DNA of 33,795 bases from contig NZ_JAGMUK010000071.1 of assembly GCF_019049245.1 (NCBI RefSeq), positions 1 to 33,795 on the forward strand, read 5' to 3'. The notes under the pieces were generated by a model. That model made no database searches. It was not told the origin of the DNA and saw only the letters and a list, made by a program, of their open reading frames with translations. The DNA comes from Streptomyces sp. AC555_RSS877 (GTDB taxonomy: Bacteria; Actinomycetota; Actinomycetes; Streptomycetales; Streptomycetaceae). Position 1 is the first letter of the stretch. Each line of letters opens with the position of its first letter. The translations under genes and the position numbers were made by a program. Shown piece by piece: positions 7,583-14,179 of this stretch.

Positions 7583-9346
7583 TCAGGGGCGGTAGCCGTC
7601 GGCGAGCAGGACGACGGCCTCCTGGCGGTACTTGGACGCGGTGTCCGTGGACGACACGTCGAACTCGCGCTGAACGTCGGCAATGGAGATCCGCTCGCAC
7701 AGCTGGTGGTGGATGTCGTCGTACGCCAGGCCGTCGGGCACGAGGCCGGCCGCGAGCGCCATGCGGGCGACCTTGCGAACCGCGCGCTGCCGCGAGGTCA
7801 GCTTCGCAGCGTCCTCGATTTCGACCGCACGCCGCTCGACTTCGGCGAGGGCGAGCCGCGTTTCGGCGGCACGGAGTTCGGTTTCGGCCTCACGCTCACG
7901 GGCGGCCTGCGTGTTGGCGCGAGCAGCCGCCGTGCGCTCCTCTTCCTCCGCCGCCAGCCGGTCGGCTTCGGCGGCGCGGCGGCGCGTTTCGGCAGCGGCC
8001 TCCGCCGTTTCGGCAGCAGCCGCGTCAGCTTCGGCAGCGGCCTTCCGAGCTTCGGCGATACGGTGCGTCTCGATCGCCTGTGCCTCCGCCGCGGCGACCT
8101 TGTCGGCCTCCGCCGCTTCCTTCCGCTTCTGCGCTGCCTGGCGCTCCAGCTCGGCTGTGCGGAGGTCCGCTTCGGCCTTCGCCTCGCGCTCCTGGGCCTC
8201 CAGGTGCTCCGCCTGCGCCTCACGGGCTCGGGCTTCGGCGATGAGAGCCTGGTCCAGCGCCTCCTGCTCCAGTGCAGCGGCCCGTTCTGCGGCGCTTACC
8301 TGGGCACGAGCATGCGCGCGGGCCTGGCCGGTCTGGCCGTCGACCTCAGCGCGGACCGTCTCCACCCTGCCCTTGGCGCGCAGGCGGTCGGCCTCGGACT
8401 CCGCCTGGGCGACCTCGCTACGCGTCTCCGCGTCCAGGCGGCGGCGCTCGGCTTCCTCCTCCCGCTCCTGAGCTGCCTGTTCCTGCTCATCGGGCATGGC
8501 CAGGGACTGGGCGACGGTGTAGCCGTACGGGGCCATCGTCATCGGCAGCAGCTCATCCTCGCTGGCCTTGGACAGGTCGCCGTCGTGCTTGCGCTTGAGC
8601 CACAGCTCGTAGGCGATGAGCTCCTGGTCCCGGCGGATCATCTCCGGGTAGGAGGTGACGCCCCACAGCCGCATGCGGCGGAAGATCCGGCTGGTCGCGA
8701 TCGGGGCGAGGACCCACCGCAGCCACGGGATCGAGTCCCGTTCGGCCTCATCGGGCCGGACGATGCGGTCGATCGAGGTGCGGCCCAGCTCCACCACCAT
8801 GATGAACAGGACCGGCACGACGCCGTGGGCGCCGGCGGCGACGTAGTCCAGCAGCTGCCAAGCGCGGTCCTTGGGAGCGCCGGAGGCGGCGTTGAGGACG
8901 ACCGTCGCGGCCGTCAGCAGCCACACCGGGTAGCGAATCCAGCTGATGGGACGCTTGAGCCAGGCCATCAGCAGGTCGACCGCGATCATCACCATGATGC
9001 CGACGTCGACGCCGACGGCGAAGAGCTGGCCCTTGCCCAGCGAGCCGAAGCGGAGCTCCTCGAACGCGAAGACCGCGACGTGCTCGAAGGACAGGTACAG
9101 GCCGATGCCCGCGAGGACGAGCGCGGCGACGACGATCGCTCCGGCCGTCCACTTCTGGGTGCCGGTCAGCATCCCCGGGGAGGCGTGCGTTCCGGTTCCA
9201 CTTTCCGTCTCCGAAGCGAACTCCGGCGTATCCGAAACGGTGCCGGGCGTCTGCGAAACCGGCTTGGGTGTTCCCGAAACGGCGGCCGGTGAAGCCGTCT
9301 CGGGGTCGGGTTCAGCCGCGGTTCGCGGCCAGTCGGTGATCGTCAT
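7583..9346 (-). CDS. DUF2637 (SpdB-like) membrane/coiled-coil protein (587 aa)
   Basis: Starts at ATG 9346 with GGAGG. Residues 1-~60 are Thr/Pro/Ser-rich with a repeated VS-x-TP pattern. Residues ~65-195 carry the DUF2637 membrane domain, with about four hydrophobic helices. Residues ~280-500 are a very long Ala/Glu/Arg coiled coil. The last ~70 residues (LTSRQRAVRKVARM onward) look like a helix-turn-helix-type end. DUF2637 proteins accompany traB-like genes on actinobacterial plasmids and integrated elements, and are thought to act in intramycelial spread or septal localisation. The membrane anchor plus coiled coil suit a scaffold for the translocase. The long coiled coil also explains the large mirror-image frames here, which I left out. 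Confidence 0.8.
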   Translation of the reverse strand: MTITDWPRTAAEPDPETASPAAVSGTPKPVSQTPGTVSDTPEFASETESGTGTHASPGMLTGTQKWTAGAIVVAALVLAGIGLYLSFEHVAVFAFEELRFGSLGKGQLFAVGVDVGIMVMIAVDLLMAWLKRPISWIRYPVWLLTAATVVLNAASGAPKDRAWQLLDYVAAGAHGVVPVLFIMVVELGRTSIDRIVRPDEAERDSIPWLRWVLAPIATSRIFRRMRLWGVTSYPEMIRRDQELIAYELWLKRKHDGDLSKASEDELLPMTMAPYGYTVAQSLAMPDEQEQAAQEREEEAERRRLDAETRSEVAQAESEADRLRAKGRVETVRAEVDGQTGQARAHARAQVSAAERAAALEQEALDQALIAEARAREAQAEHLEAQEREAKAEADLRTAELERQAAQKRKEAAEADKVAAAEAQAIETHRIAEARKAAAEADAAAAETAEAAAETRRRAAEADRLAAEEEERTAAARANTQAAREREAETELRAAETRLALAEVERRAVEIEDAAKLTSRQRAVRKVARMALAAGLVPDGLAYDDIHHQLCERISIADVQREFDVSSTDTASKYRQEAVVLLADGYRP

Positions 9347-9664
9347 GAGAGCCTCCGGAAGGGGTGGTTCAGGGCGTGAGCGATAGGGCGGGGGCTGCTC
9401 CCGAAACGCGGGTGGCTGCTCCCGAAACGGCGGTCGGCGGAGCCGAAATGGGCCCTGAGGGGCCGTTGCCTTCCCGGAGCGGGCCCTGCTGAAAGGCCGG
9501 TCGCCCGTGGTGCGGGCGGCGGGTCCGATGGAGTGTTGGGGGCGGGTTCGAAACCGTCCGTGGCTCCCGCCGGGCGGGAGCGAAAGGGACTGTCCGACTC
9601 CCCGTCACCGCCCGATCCGGCCCGCTGTATTGCTGACGGCCGGTGCGAGCGGATCAGGCAATCG
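9347..9664. other. Gap upstream of the DUF2637 gene with a 16-bp direct repeat
   Basis: About 318 bases without a firm gene. Two identical 16-mers (9393-9408 and 9414-9429), beginning GGCTGCTCCCG, lie 21 bases apart and so repeat in codon phase. On the minus strand a 79-codon frame (9369-9608) ends in VSGAATRVSGAAP, which echoes the VS-x-TP repeats at the start of the DUF2637 protein. This may be a small gene or a decayed N-terminal duplication. A terminator-like hairpin lies at 9563-9581. Confidence 0.4.
9563..9581 (-). terminator. Hairpin after the DUF5999 gene
   Basis: A 7-bp GC stem (9563-9569 with 9575-9581) with a 5-nt loop, nearly a continuous palindrome, downstream of the DUF5999 stop. 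Confidence 0.45.
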
Positions 9665-9922
9665 TCAGGCCGTGATCGCGAGGGGACGGTGCGGGTCGAT
9701 CGCCCGGCCGTCGGGGAGCAGCTCGCCGGTGTCCTCGAAGAGCAGAAGTCCGTTGCACAGCAAGCTCCAGCCCTGCTCCGGGTGGGCGGCCACGACGTGC
9801 GCCGCTTCCCGGTCCGGACTGTCGGCGGTCGGGCACTTCGGGGTGTGCGTGCACAGCGAGTCCGGCAGCCGGGTGGACCCGGTGGCGGTCGTCGCGGTGT
9901 CGAGCTGGGTGTTGCTGCGCAT
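9665..9922 (-). CDS. DUF5999 family protein (85 aa)
   Basis: Starts at ATG 9922 (MRSNTQLDTATTATG) with AGGAGA. The core has the pattern typical of Streptomyces DUF5999 proteins: C-T-H-T-P-x-C-P near residues 24-31, then DREAAHVVAAHPEQGWSLLC and NGLLLFEDTGELLPDG. The Cys/His spacing and the later Cys suggest a small metal-binding fold; function unknown. The family is commonly found beside WhiB-like and ATPase genes, as here. The longer frame upstream of 9922 is a shadow. Confidence 0.85.
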   Translation of the reverse strand: MRSNTQLDTATTATGSTRLPDSLCTHTPKCPTADSPDREAAHVVAAHPEQGWSLLCNGLLLFEDTGELLPDGRAIDPHRPLAITA

Positions 9923-9980
9923 GGGCTCTCCTGCGGGGATGCGGGCCCGAGACTTTCCCGGGCTGGAGGCGTGCGAAGGC

Positions 9981-10005
9981 CGGCCGCCCGTCGTGCGGGC
10001 GGCCG
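9981..10005 (-). terminator. Hairpin after the whiB-like gene
   Basis: A 10-bp perfect GC stem (9981-9990 with 9996-10005) with a 5-nt loop between the whiB-like stop and the DUF5999 start. Confidence 0.5.
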
Positions 10006-10064
10006 TTGAGTGGCGGTGCTGCAGGGCGGGCAGGGAGCTGCCCGCCGCTCCTGTCCGGCGGGAG

Positions 10065-10379
10065 TCAGGCGGAGGCGGCCGCGGCGCGCTTGCGGGCCGC
10101 ACGGCGCTTGAGGGAGCGGCGCTCATCCTCGGAGAGCCCGCCCCACACGCCCAACTCGTTGCGGTCCAGCGCGCCCTGGAGGCAGCTCTCCATCAGGGGG
10201 CAGCGACGGCAGACGGCCTTGGCCTCCTCGATCTGGAGCAGCGCCGGGCCGGTGTTGCCGATCGGGAAGAACAGCTCGGGGTCCTCTTCGACACAGGCCG
10301 GGCGGGGCCGGTCCGGGGCGTCGGTGGAGACGGGCGCGTAGGCGTGGCTGCGTATGACGGCGACGGACACTCGCTTCAT
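10065..10379 (-). CDS. WhiB-like (Wbl) iron-sulfur transcription factor (104 aa)
   Basis: Four conserved cysteines (C29, C57, C60, C66) in the C-Xn-C-x2-C-x5-C arrangement that ligates a 4Fe-4S cluster, then the GVWGG turn (77-81) and a basic C-terminal tail (RRSLKRRAARKRAAA) used for DNA contact. Length is normal for the family. Wbl proteins usually act with the principal sigma factor's region 4 to control development or stress genes, and plasmids and phages carry their own copies. Start ATG 10379 has GGGAGG. It lies between a HATPase gene and DUF5999, separated from each by hairpins, and may control the transfer module. Confidence 0.93.
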   Translation of the reverse strand: MKRVSVAVIRSHAYAPVSTDAPDRPRPACVEEDPELFFPIGNTGPALLQIEEAKAVCRRCPLMESCLQGALDRNELGVWGGLSEDERRSLKRRAARKRAAAASA

Positions 10380-10405
10380 TTGGGCCTCCCAGAAGGTCCG
10401 TGTAC

Positions 10406-10440
10406 GAGACAGCCCCAGGGATGATCCCTGGGGCTGTCTC
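10406..10440 (-). terminator. Strong hairpin between the HATPase and whiB-like genes
   Basis: A 15-bp perfect stem (10406-10420 with 10426-10440) with loop ATGAT, 20 bases past the HATPase stop. Confidence 0.65.
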
Positions 10441-10460
10441 AGGTGTTGGCGTCGGCTGAA

Positions 10461-10952
10461 CTACTTGGCGTCGATGTCGATGTGGCAGCGGATCTGCTTG
10501 CCGACCGGAGAGGACACGACCTCCCAGCCAGGCGCCAGCATGTCCAGCAGACCCAGGCCGCGCCCGGACTCCGCAGTGGCGCTGTCCATCGCCACCGCGC
10601 CGCGGCGCGGCAGCACATCGGCGGCGGGGTCGTGCACGTTCACCTGGACGCTGCGCCCAGTGACGTACACCTCTACGACCAGCGGCACGTCATCACCGCA
10701 GGCCCGCACGGCGTTGCCGAGCAGCTCCGAGACGAGCCACTCAGCGGTGTCGGCGGTCGCCTGGCCGGCCCCGTACGCCATCAGCACCGCCACGGTCAGA
10801 CCGCGCACCATGCTGAAGGCGAACTCGGAGGCCGTGATGTGGGCGACGAACCCGCCCGCGCGGTGACGCACGTGGAAGCCGGGGACGGAGGCCGGAAGCA
10901 CCGGCCGGTCCGCAACCATGGTTCCGGTACCGGAGACGGTGAGCGTCGTCAC
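10461..10952 (-). CDS. HATPase-domain regulator, RsbW/anti-sigma-like (163 aa)
   Basis: A single GHKL ATPase domain without kinase dimerisation domain. The N-box is WLVSELLGNAVRAC (Glu and Asn ligands), the G1 box NVHDPA, and the G2 box GRGLGLLDML. Such stand-alone proteins in Streptomyces are usually anti-sigma or regulatory kinases of the RsbW type, often near XRE or Wbl genes. I chose GTG 10952, which overlaps the stop of the small upstream ORF as GTGA; ATG 10919 is an alternative. Its target cannot be told from sequence; the adjacent WhiB-like protein and HTH regulators are possible partners. Confidence 0.85.
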   Translation of the reverse strand: MTTLTVSGTGTMVADRPVLPASVPGFHVRHRAGGFVAHITASEFAFSMVRGLTVAVLMAYGAGQATADTAEWLVSELLGNAVRACGDDVPLVVEVYVTGRSVQVNVHDPAADVLPRRGAVAMDSATAESGRGLGLLDMLAPGWEVVSSPVGKQIRCHIDIDAK

Positions 10953-11065
10953 TGTGAACCGCCGCCCTTGCCGCCCTGGCGGACCCGGCGCAGCGCTTCG
11001 TCCATGTCCGGGTTGCTGTCCCCCTGCACACCGAGCGGGGCGAGGGATGTCATCATGTAGCTCAA
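10949..11065 (-). CDS. Small ORF (38 aa) coupled to the HATPase gene
   Basis: A 38-codon frame starts at TTG 11065 with AAGGA eight bases upstream (in-frame ATGs at 11056 and 11053 have worse spacing). The product begins (M)SYMMTSLAPLGVQGD and ends in a Gly/Lys-rich tail. Its TGA overlaps the GTG of the HATPase gene, so the two are probably translationally coupled. The N-terminal half is hydrophobic and the rest charged (DMDEALRRVRQGGKGGG). I know no named family; it could be a signalling or regulatory peptide for the HATPase, or a leader. Confidence 0.5.
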   Translation of the reverse strand: MSYMMTSLAPLGVQGDSNPDMDEALRRVRQGGKGGGSQ

Positions 11066-11155
11066 GGTTGTTGTCCTTCCGCGAAGGGGATGGCCTGCTG
11101 AACGGCCTCGGGGCGCAATCCCGGGGCCGCTCGTTTTGGCTGGTCATACGAGCAG

Positions 11156-11202
11156 CCACGGCCCTGGCCGACCCGAGGTGATCGGGTCGGCCAGGGCCGT
11201 GG
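11156..11202 (-). terminator. Long perfect hairpin after the 203-aa gene
   Basis: A 20-bp perfect stem (11156-11175 with 11183-11202), extendable to 21 bp, with a 5-7 nt loop, just beyond the stop of the 203-aa gene. It is the strongest hairpin in the window. Confidence 0.75.
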
Positions 11203-11220
11203 TCGTTCGTCCGGGTCGGT

Positions 11221-11832
11221 TCAGTGCTCGGGGTGCTTGGGATGAAGCGTCGTCAGCGGGACCAGCGGGCTGCCCAGTGGGGCGTCACCGGCGGGCCGCT
11301 GTACGCGCCGGGTGTCGGTCTCACTCACCGCGGTCGCCGTCGACGCCCACTTCATCTCCCGCAGCAGCCACAGGGGCCTACCGTCGCTGGGCTCGTCATC
11401 CGTCGTCGCCGTCTGCTTCTTCGCGGCGATCTGGCTGACGGCCAGGGCGGGCGCGACCTTCGGCTTGCGCAGGACGGTGGTCGGGCGGCGGTGAACGGTC
11501 TCCGAGTTGCCGTCCTCCAGGCGCTCCTGCCACTTCTTGACCGTCATGTCGACGGTGACCAGGCGGTTGCTGCCCAGGCGGCAGCGGACGGCCGCGTCCT
11601 TGCCTGCGCGGCCGGTGTCGTGCGGCACGACCTTGGGCTTCTGGGTCTGGAGGCCGGTGATCGGCACCCAGGTCGCGCAGTCGGGGCAGATCAGCGACGC
11701 GCAGGCCGGGCGGAGGTCGTACTGGTGGGGCTTGAGGGTGGAGATGACGAGTGCCGGGCGGGCGTTGACGGCGCGGGAGCGGGTCCGGCTCCGGCGGGGA
11801 CGGGCGGTGCGCTCATGGGTCGAAGCAGACAT
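11221..11832 (-). CDS. Hypothetical basic protein with CPDC motif (203 aa)
   Basis: Starts at ATG 11832 with AAGGAG. Basic N-terminus (HERTARPRRSRTRSRAV), then C43-A-S-L-I-C-P-D-C (ACASLICPDCATW), which looks like half of a zinc ribbon, followed by VVPHDTGRAGKDAAVRCRL and a K/R/E-rich region. The C-terminal third is disordered. It is the first minus-strand gene of the module and diverges from the ABM/XRE operon across a promoter region full of operator-like half-sites. Similar small actinobacterial plasmid proteins exist, but I cannot name a family. Confidence 0.7.
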   Translation of the reverse strand: MSASTHERTARPRRSRTRSRAVNARPALVISTLKPHQYDLRPACASLICPDCATWVPITGLQTQKPKVVPHDTGRAGKDAAVRCRLGSNRLVTVDMTVKKWQERLEDGNSETVHRRPTTVLRKPKVAPALAVSQIAAKKQTATTDDEPSDGRPLWLLREMKWASTATAVSETDTRRVQRPAGDAPLGSPLVPLTTLHPKHPEH

Positions 11833-12236
11833 CTGGACTCCTTATGGACGGAGTGGCGGGGAGCGCGTCGCGATGCTCTCTCTGCCCTCCGGGCCGCACG
11901 GCACGAGGCCGGCGTCCCGTAGGACAGACAGCGCACAGCGCTGCGACGTGCACGCAGTTGTCGCGGCCGTCAGGCTCCGGAGGAGTTCGATGGTGCTCTC
12001 GCGCCCTCAGTTACCCGAGGACTACTCCGGCCGCCCCGGAGGGCGGACGACTTCCTGCGGTCTTGCGGTGGTTCTAGTGCATTTGCTGGTCGCCCACCCC
12101 TTGCGGTGTGGGTCCAACAACCTGAACGGTAGTAGCACTGTCAGTGCGAGTCAACAGTGTAAGTGCTATCTAGCACTAGAGCTTTGGATGTGAGAATGTG
12201 TCCATGACTACGCGACATGAAGATGGAGGGGGCCCT
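11833..12236. promoter_or_regulatory. Divergent control region with AGTGC/GCACT operator cluster
   Basis: About 400 bases between divergent genes. From ~12070 to 12180 the GC drops and half-sites AGTGC/GCACT cluster. There is a perfect palindrome GCACTGTCAGTGC at 12135-12147 and an inverted pair AGTGCT-ATCT-AGCACT at 12162-12177. The same 13-mer in reverse complement (GCACTGACAGTGC) recurs at 12252-12264, inside the first plus-strand gene. These are plausible binding sites of the XRE regulator encoded at 12563, giving autoregulation and possibly control of the minus-strand module. I could not assign firm -35/-10 boxes. The 11833-12060 part shows nothing else. Confidence 0.55.
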
Positions 12237-12566
12237 GTGTCCACCGGATTTGCACTGACAGTGCGGTTCTCCTTGCGAGACACCGAGGCTGCCCAGCAGT
12301 TCGATGCGCTGGTGGCCAGGACTGCTGAAGGGATCCGTACGGAGCCCGGCACCCTCGTCTACGTGGCGCACACGCCCGTGGACGAGCCACTCGTGCGCGT
12401 CTTCTACGAGCTCTACGCCGATCGTGAGGCCTTCGAGGCCCATGAGGAGCAAGCCCACACGCGGCACTTCCTGGAGGCGCGCGAGCAGTTCCTGACCAGC
12501 ACCGACGTGGTGTTCCTGAACGAGCTGGAGGAGCTCAGCAAGCGCCCTGGAACGGAGGGGCCATGA
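12237..12566 (+). CDS. ABM-fold small protein, putative quinol monooxygenase family (109 aa)
   Basis: A ferredoxin-like ABM domain: FALTVRFSLRDTEAAQQFDA at the start, then GTLVYVAHTPVDEP, VFYELYADREAFEAHEEQ and HFLEAREQF. These are the signature strand and helix segments of antibiotic-biosynthesis monooxygenase/YgiN-like proteins. I prefer GTG 12237, with GGAGGG six bases upstream, over GTG 12198, which has no good site. Family members oxidise quinols or act as small-molecule-responsive proteins without cofactor. Its stop overlaps the ATG of the XRE gene (ATGA), so the two are one coupled operon. An operator-like palindrome lies inside its first codons. Confidence 0.75.
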   Translation: MSTGFALTVRFSLRDTEAAQQFDALVARTAEGIRTEPGTLVYVAHTPVDEPLVRVFYELYADREAFEAHEEQAHTRHFLEAREQFLTSTDVVFLNELEELSKRPGTEGP

Positions 12567-13816
12567 AGCCGACGGGCAAGGACGTCGATCCACAGGATCG
12601 AGTCTTTGGCCAGCGCGTCCAGAAACTCCGGAAGGAGCAAGGGCGCACCCAGGCCGAGTTCGCGGCGGCTCTCGGAAAGACGAGCAGCTGGATGTCTCAA
12701 GTCGAGCGGGGTATCCAACCTGTTCAGCGCATGGACCTGCTGCAACAGATCGCCGATGAACTGGGCTTGTCCGTACAGCAGTTGCGTCCAAGCGTCGCTG
12801 AGGGGAGCGGACCATCACAGCACCCCGCCCCGCCGTCGCTGTCCAACGACTTGGACGAGACGCGGAGGCTGATCTCCGGCCACCCAGCACTTCACACCTT
12901 GCTGGTCGGCCCCGGCCCCGAGGCCGAGAGATCCGTCGAGGCGCTGCGCAAGGACGTTGACGACCTCTGGGAGCTGACGCACGCCGCCCGAATGGCGCAG
13001 GTCAGTGTCCTGGCTGTGGATCTGCTCCCCGAGCTTGAACGGACCGCCCGCACAGCACCCGACGAGACTCGATCGGAGCTGTTCCTTCTGCTCTCCCGGG
13101 CCTACCAGGCACTTTCGGCGGCGTTCGTTCGGCAGGATGAAGCCGACGCTGCATGGGTCGCCGCAGATCGGGCGATCTTCGCCGCCGAACGGTCCGGTGA
13201 TCCGCTGCACGTGTGCGCTGGCGTTTTCCGGATGACGCAGGCGTTTGTACGGTTGCGCAGCCTCGGTCAAGCCGAACACGCGGCTCAGACCGCTATCGAT
13301 GCGTTGGAGGCGCAGGAGGACCGATCCCCACAGGCTCTGTCCGTTCTCGGAGCTCTCCATCTGGCACTCGCCCTCGTTCACGCGCGCGCCAGTGCCCGAG
13401 CCGAAGCCAAGGAGGAGATCGCCAAGGCCCGCGCTATCGCGGCACAGCTTGGCGAAAACCGGAACGACTTCAACCTGGAGTTCGGGCCGGTCAACGTGGA
13501 AATCCAGGCCGTCAGCACTGCTGTTGACCTCGGTGACGCCGGCGAGGCCCTCGACATCGGCCTTGCCATCGACGCTGAGGGCCTGTCGCCCGAACGACAG
13601 GGACGGCTGCTGATGGACCTGGGGCGAGCCCATGCGCAGAGGCGACACGGAGGCGAAGCCCTCGACTGCCTGCTGCGCGCTGAGGCCCTCGCGCCGGAAA
13701 CGATCCAGACGCACCAGGCCGCTCGGGCAGCCATCCGCGAGCTGGTGCTGGTAGCCGGTGCGACCGCATCGCGTGACCTGCTGCAGCTCGCCGAACGGGC
13801 TGATGCACTTGACTAG
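12563..13816 (+). CDS. XRE-family regulator with C-terminal TPR-like repeats (417 aa)
   Basis: The N-terminal Cro/C1-type HTH spans ~16-70: FGQRVQKLRKEQGRTQAEFA, then LGKTSSWMSQVERG. The rest is alpha-helical with repeated A-A-x-x-A patterns (AYQALSAAFVRQDEADAAWV and similar), typical of the TPR sensor regions of Streptomyces regulators. It starts at ATG 12563, overlapping the ABM gene. It probably binds the AGTGC/GCACT palindromes just upstream (inference). It ends at TAG 13816, but the same frame stays coding-like for ~49 codons beyond the stop, so the ancestral protein may have been longer. Confidence 0.85.
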   Translation: MKPTGKDVDPQDRVFGQRVQKLRKEQGRTQAEFAAALGKTSSWMSQVERGIQPVQRMDLLQQIADELGLSVQQLRPSVAEGSGPSQHPAPPSLSNDLDETRRLISGHPALHTLLVGPGPEAERSVEALRKDVDDLWELTHAARMAQVSVLAVDLLPELERTARTAPDETRSELFLLLSRAYQALSAAFVRQDEADAAWVAADRAIFAAERSGDPLHVCAGVFRMTQAFVRLRSLGQAEHAAQTAIDALEAQEDRSPQALSVLGALHLALALVHARASARAEAKEEIAKARAIAAQLGENRNDFNLEFGPVNVEIQAVSTAVDLGDAGEALDIGLAIDAEGLSPERQGRLLMDLGRAHAQRRHGGEALDCLLRAEALAPETIQTHQAARAAIRELVLVAGATASRDLLQLAERADALD

Positions 13817-14179
13817 CCCGACGCTGCGCCAAACGCCATTGAGTTCAGCGAGGAGGACCTGCGGCGCTTCGCACGTCGTTTCTACCCGCCGACCACTGAC
13901 GAACCGCACTTCATCTACGACGAACAGCCGGACACTGTACTGGCGGCCCTTGAGGTTAGGCGCTGAGATGACGACCTCAAGGACAACACTGAGTCGGCGT
14001 GATCCTCCTATCGGGTTTGTCATGAGGTCCTCCGGCCCATCCGCGACGTGTCTGGATCAACGTCAACCAGCTTCCGGGACCGCGACGTTGAGCGAGATGT
14101 CCCCGCGTAGCAGTGGTGTGGACTCAGCGTGGAAATACGGCCTCGTCTGCCTGGTCATGGACCACCGAGGGGGTGTGTA
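13817..14179 (+). pseudogene. Coding-like remnant after the XRE stop; no intact gene
   Basis: About 360 bases without an intact gene. Directly after the XRE stop (TAG at 13814-13816) the same frame reads on for 49 codons, including EEDLRRFARRFYPPTTDEP and FIYDEQPDTVLAALEV, with GC-biased third positions. It then meets TGA at 13964-13966 and continues as DDDLKDNTESA to another TGA. There is no start codon with a ribosome binding site. It could be a decayed extension of the XRE protein or the tail of a lost gene. From ~14000 to 14160 I see nothing convincing. GAGGGGG at 14167-14173 is the ribosome binding site of the next gene. Confidence 0.4.

Noticed and set aside
7442..9292. 616-codon plus-strand frame and several others opposite DUF2637
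   Set aside because: Shadows of the long coiled-coil gene with DUF2637 signature on the minus strand.
12815..14023. 402-codon minus-strand frame opposite the XRE gene
   Set aside because: Shadow of the XRE-TPR gene; no ribosome binding site or domain.
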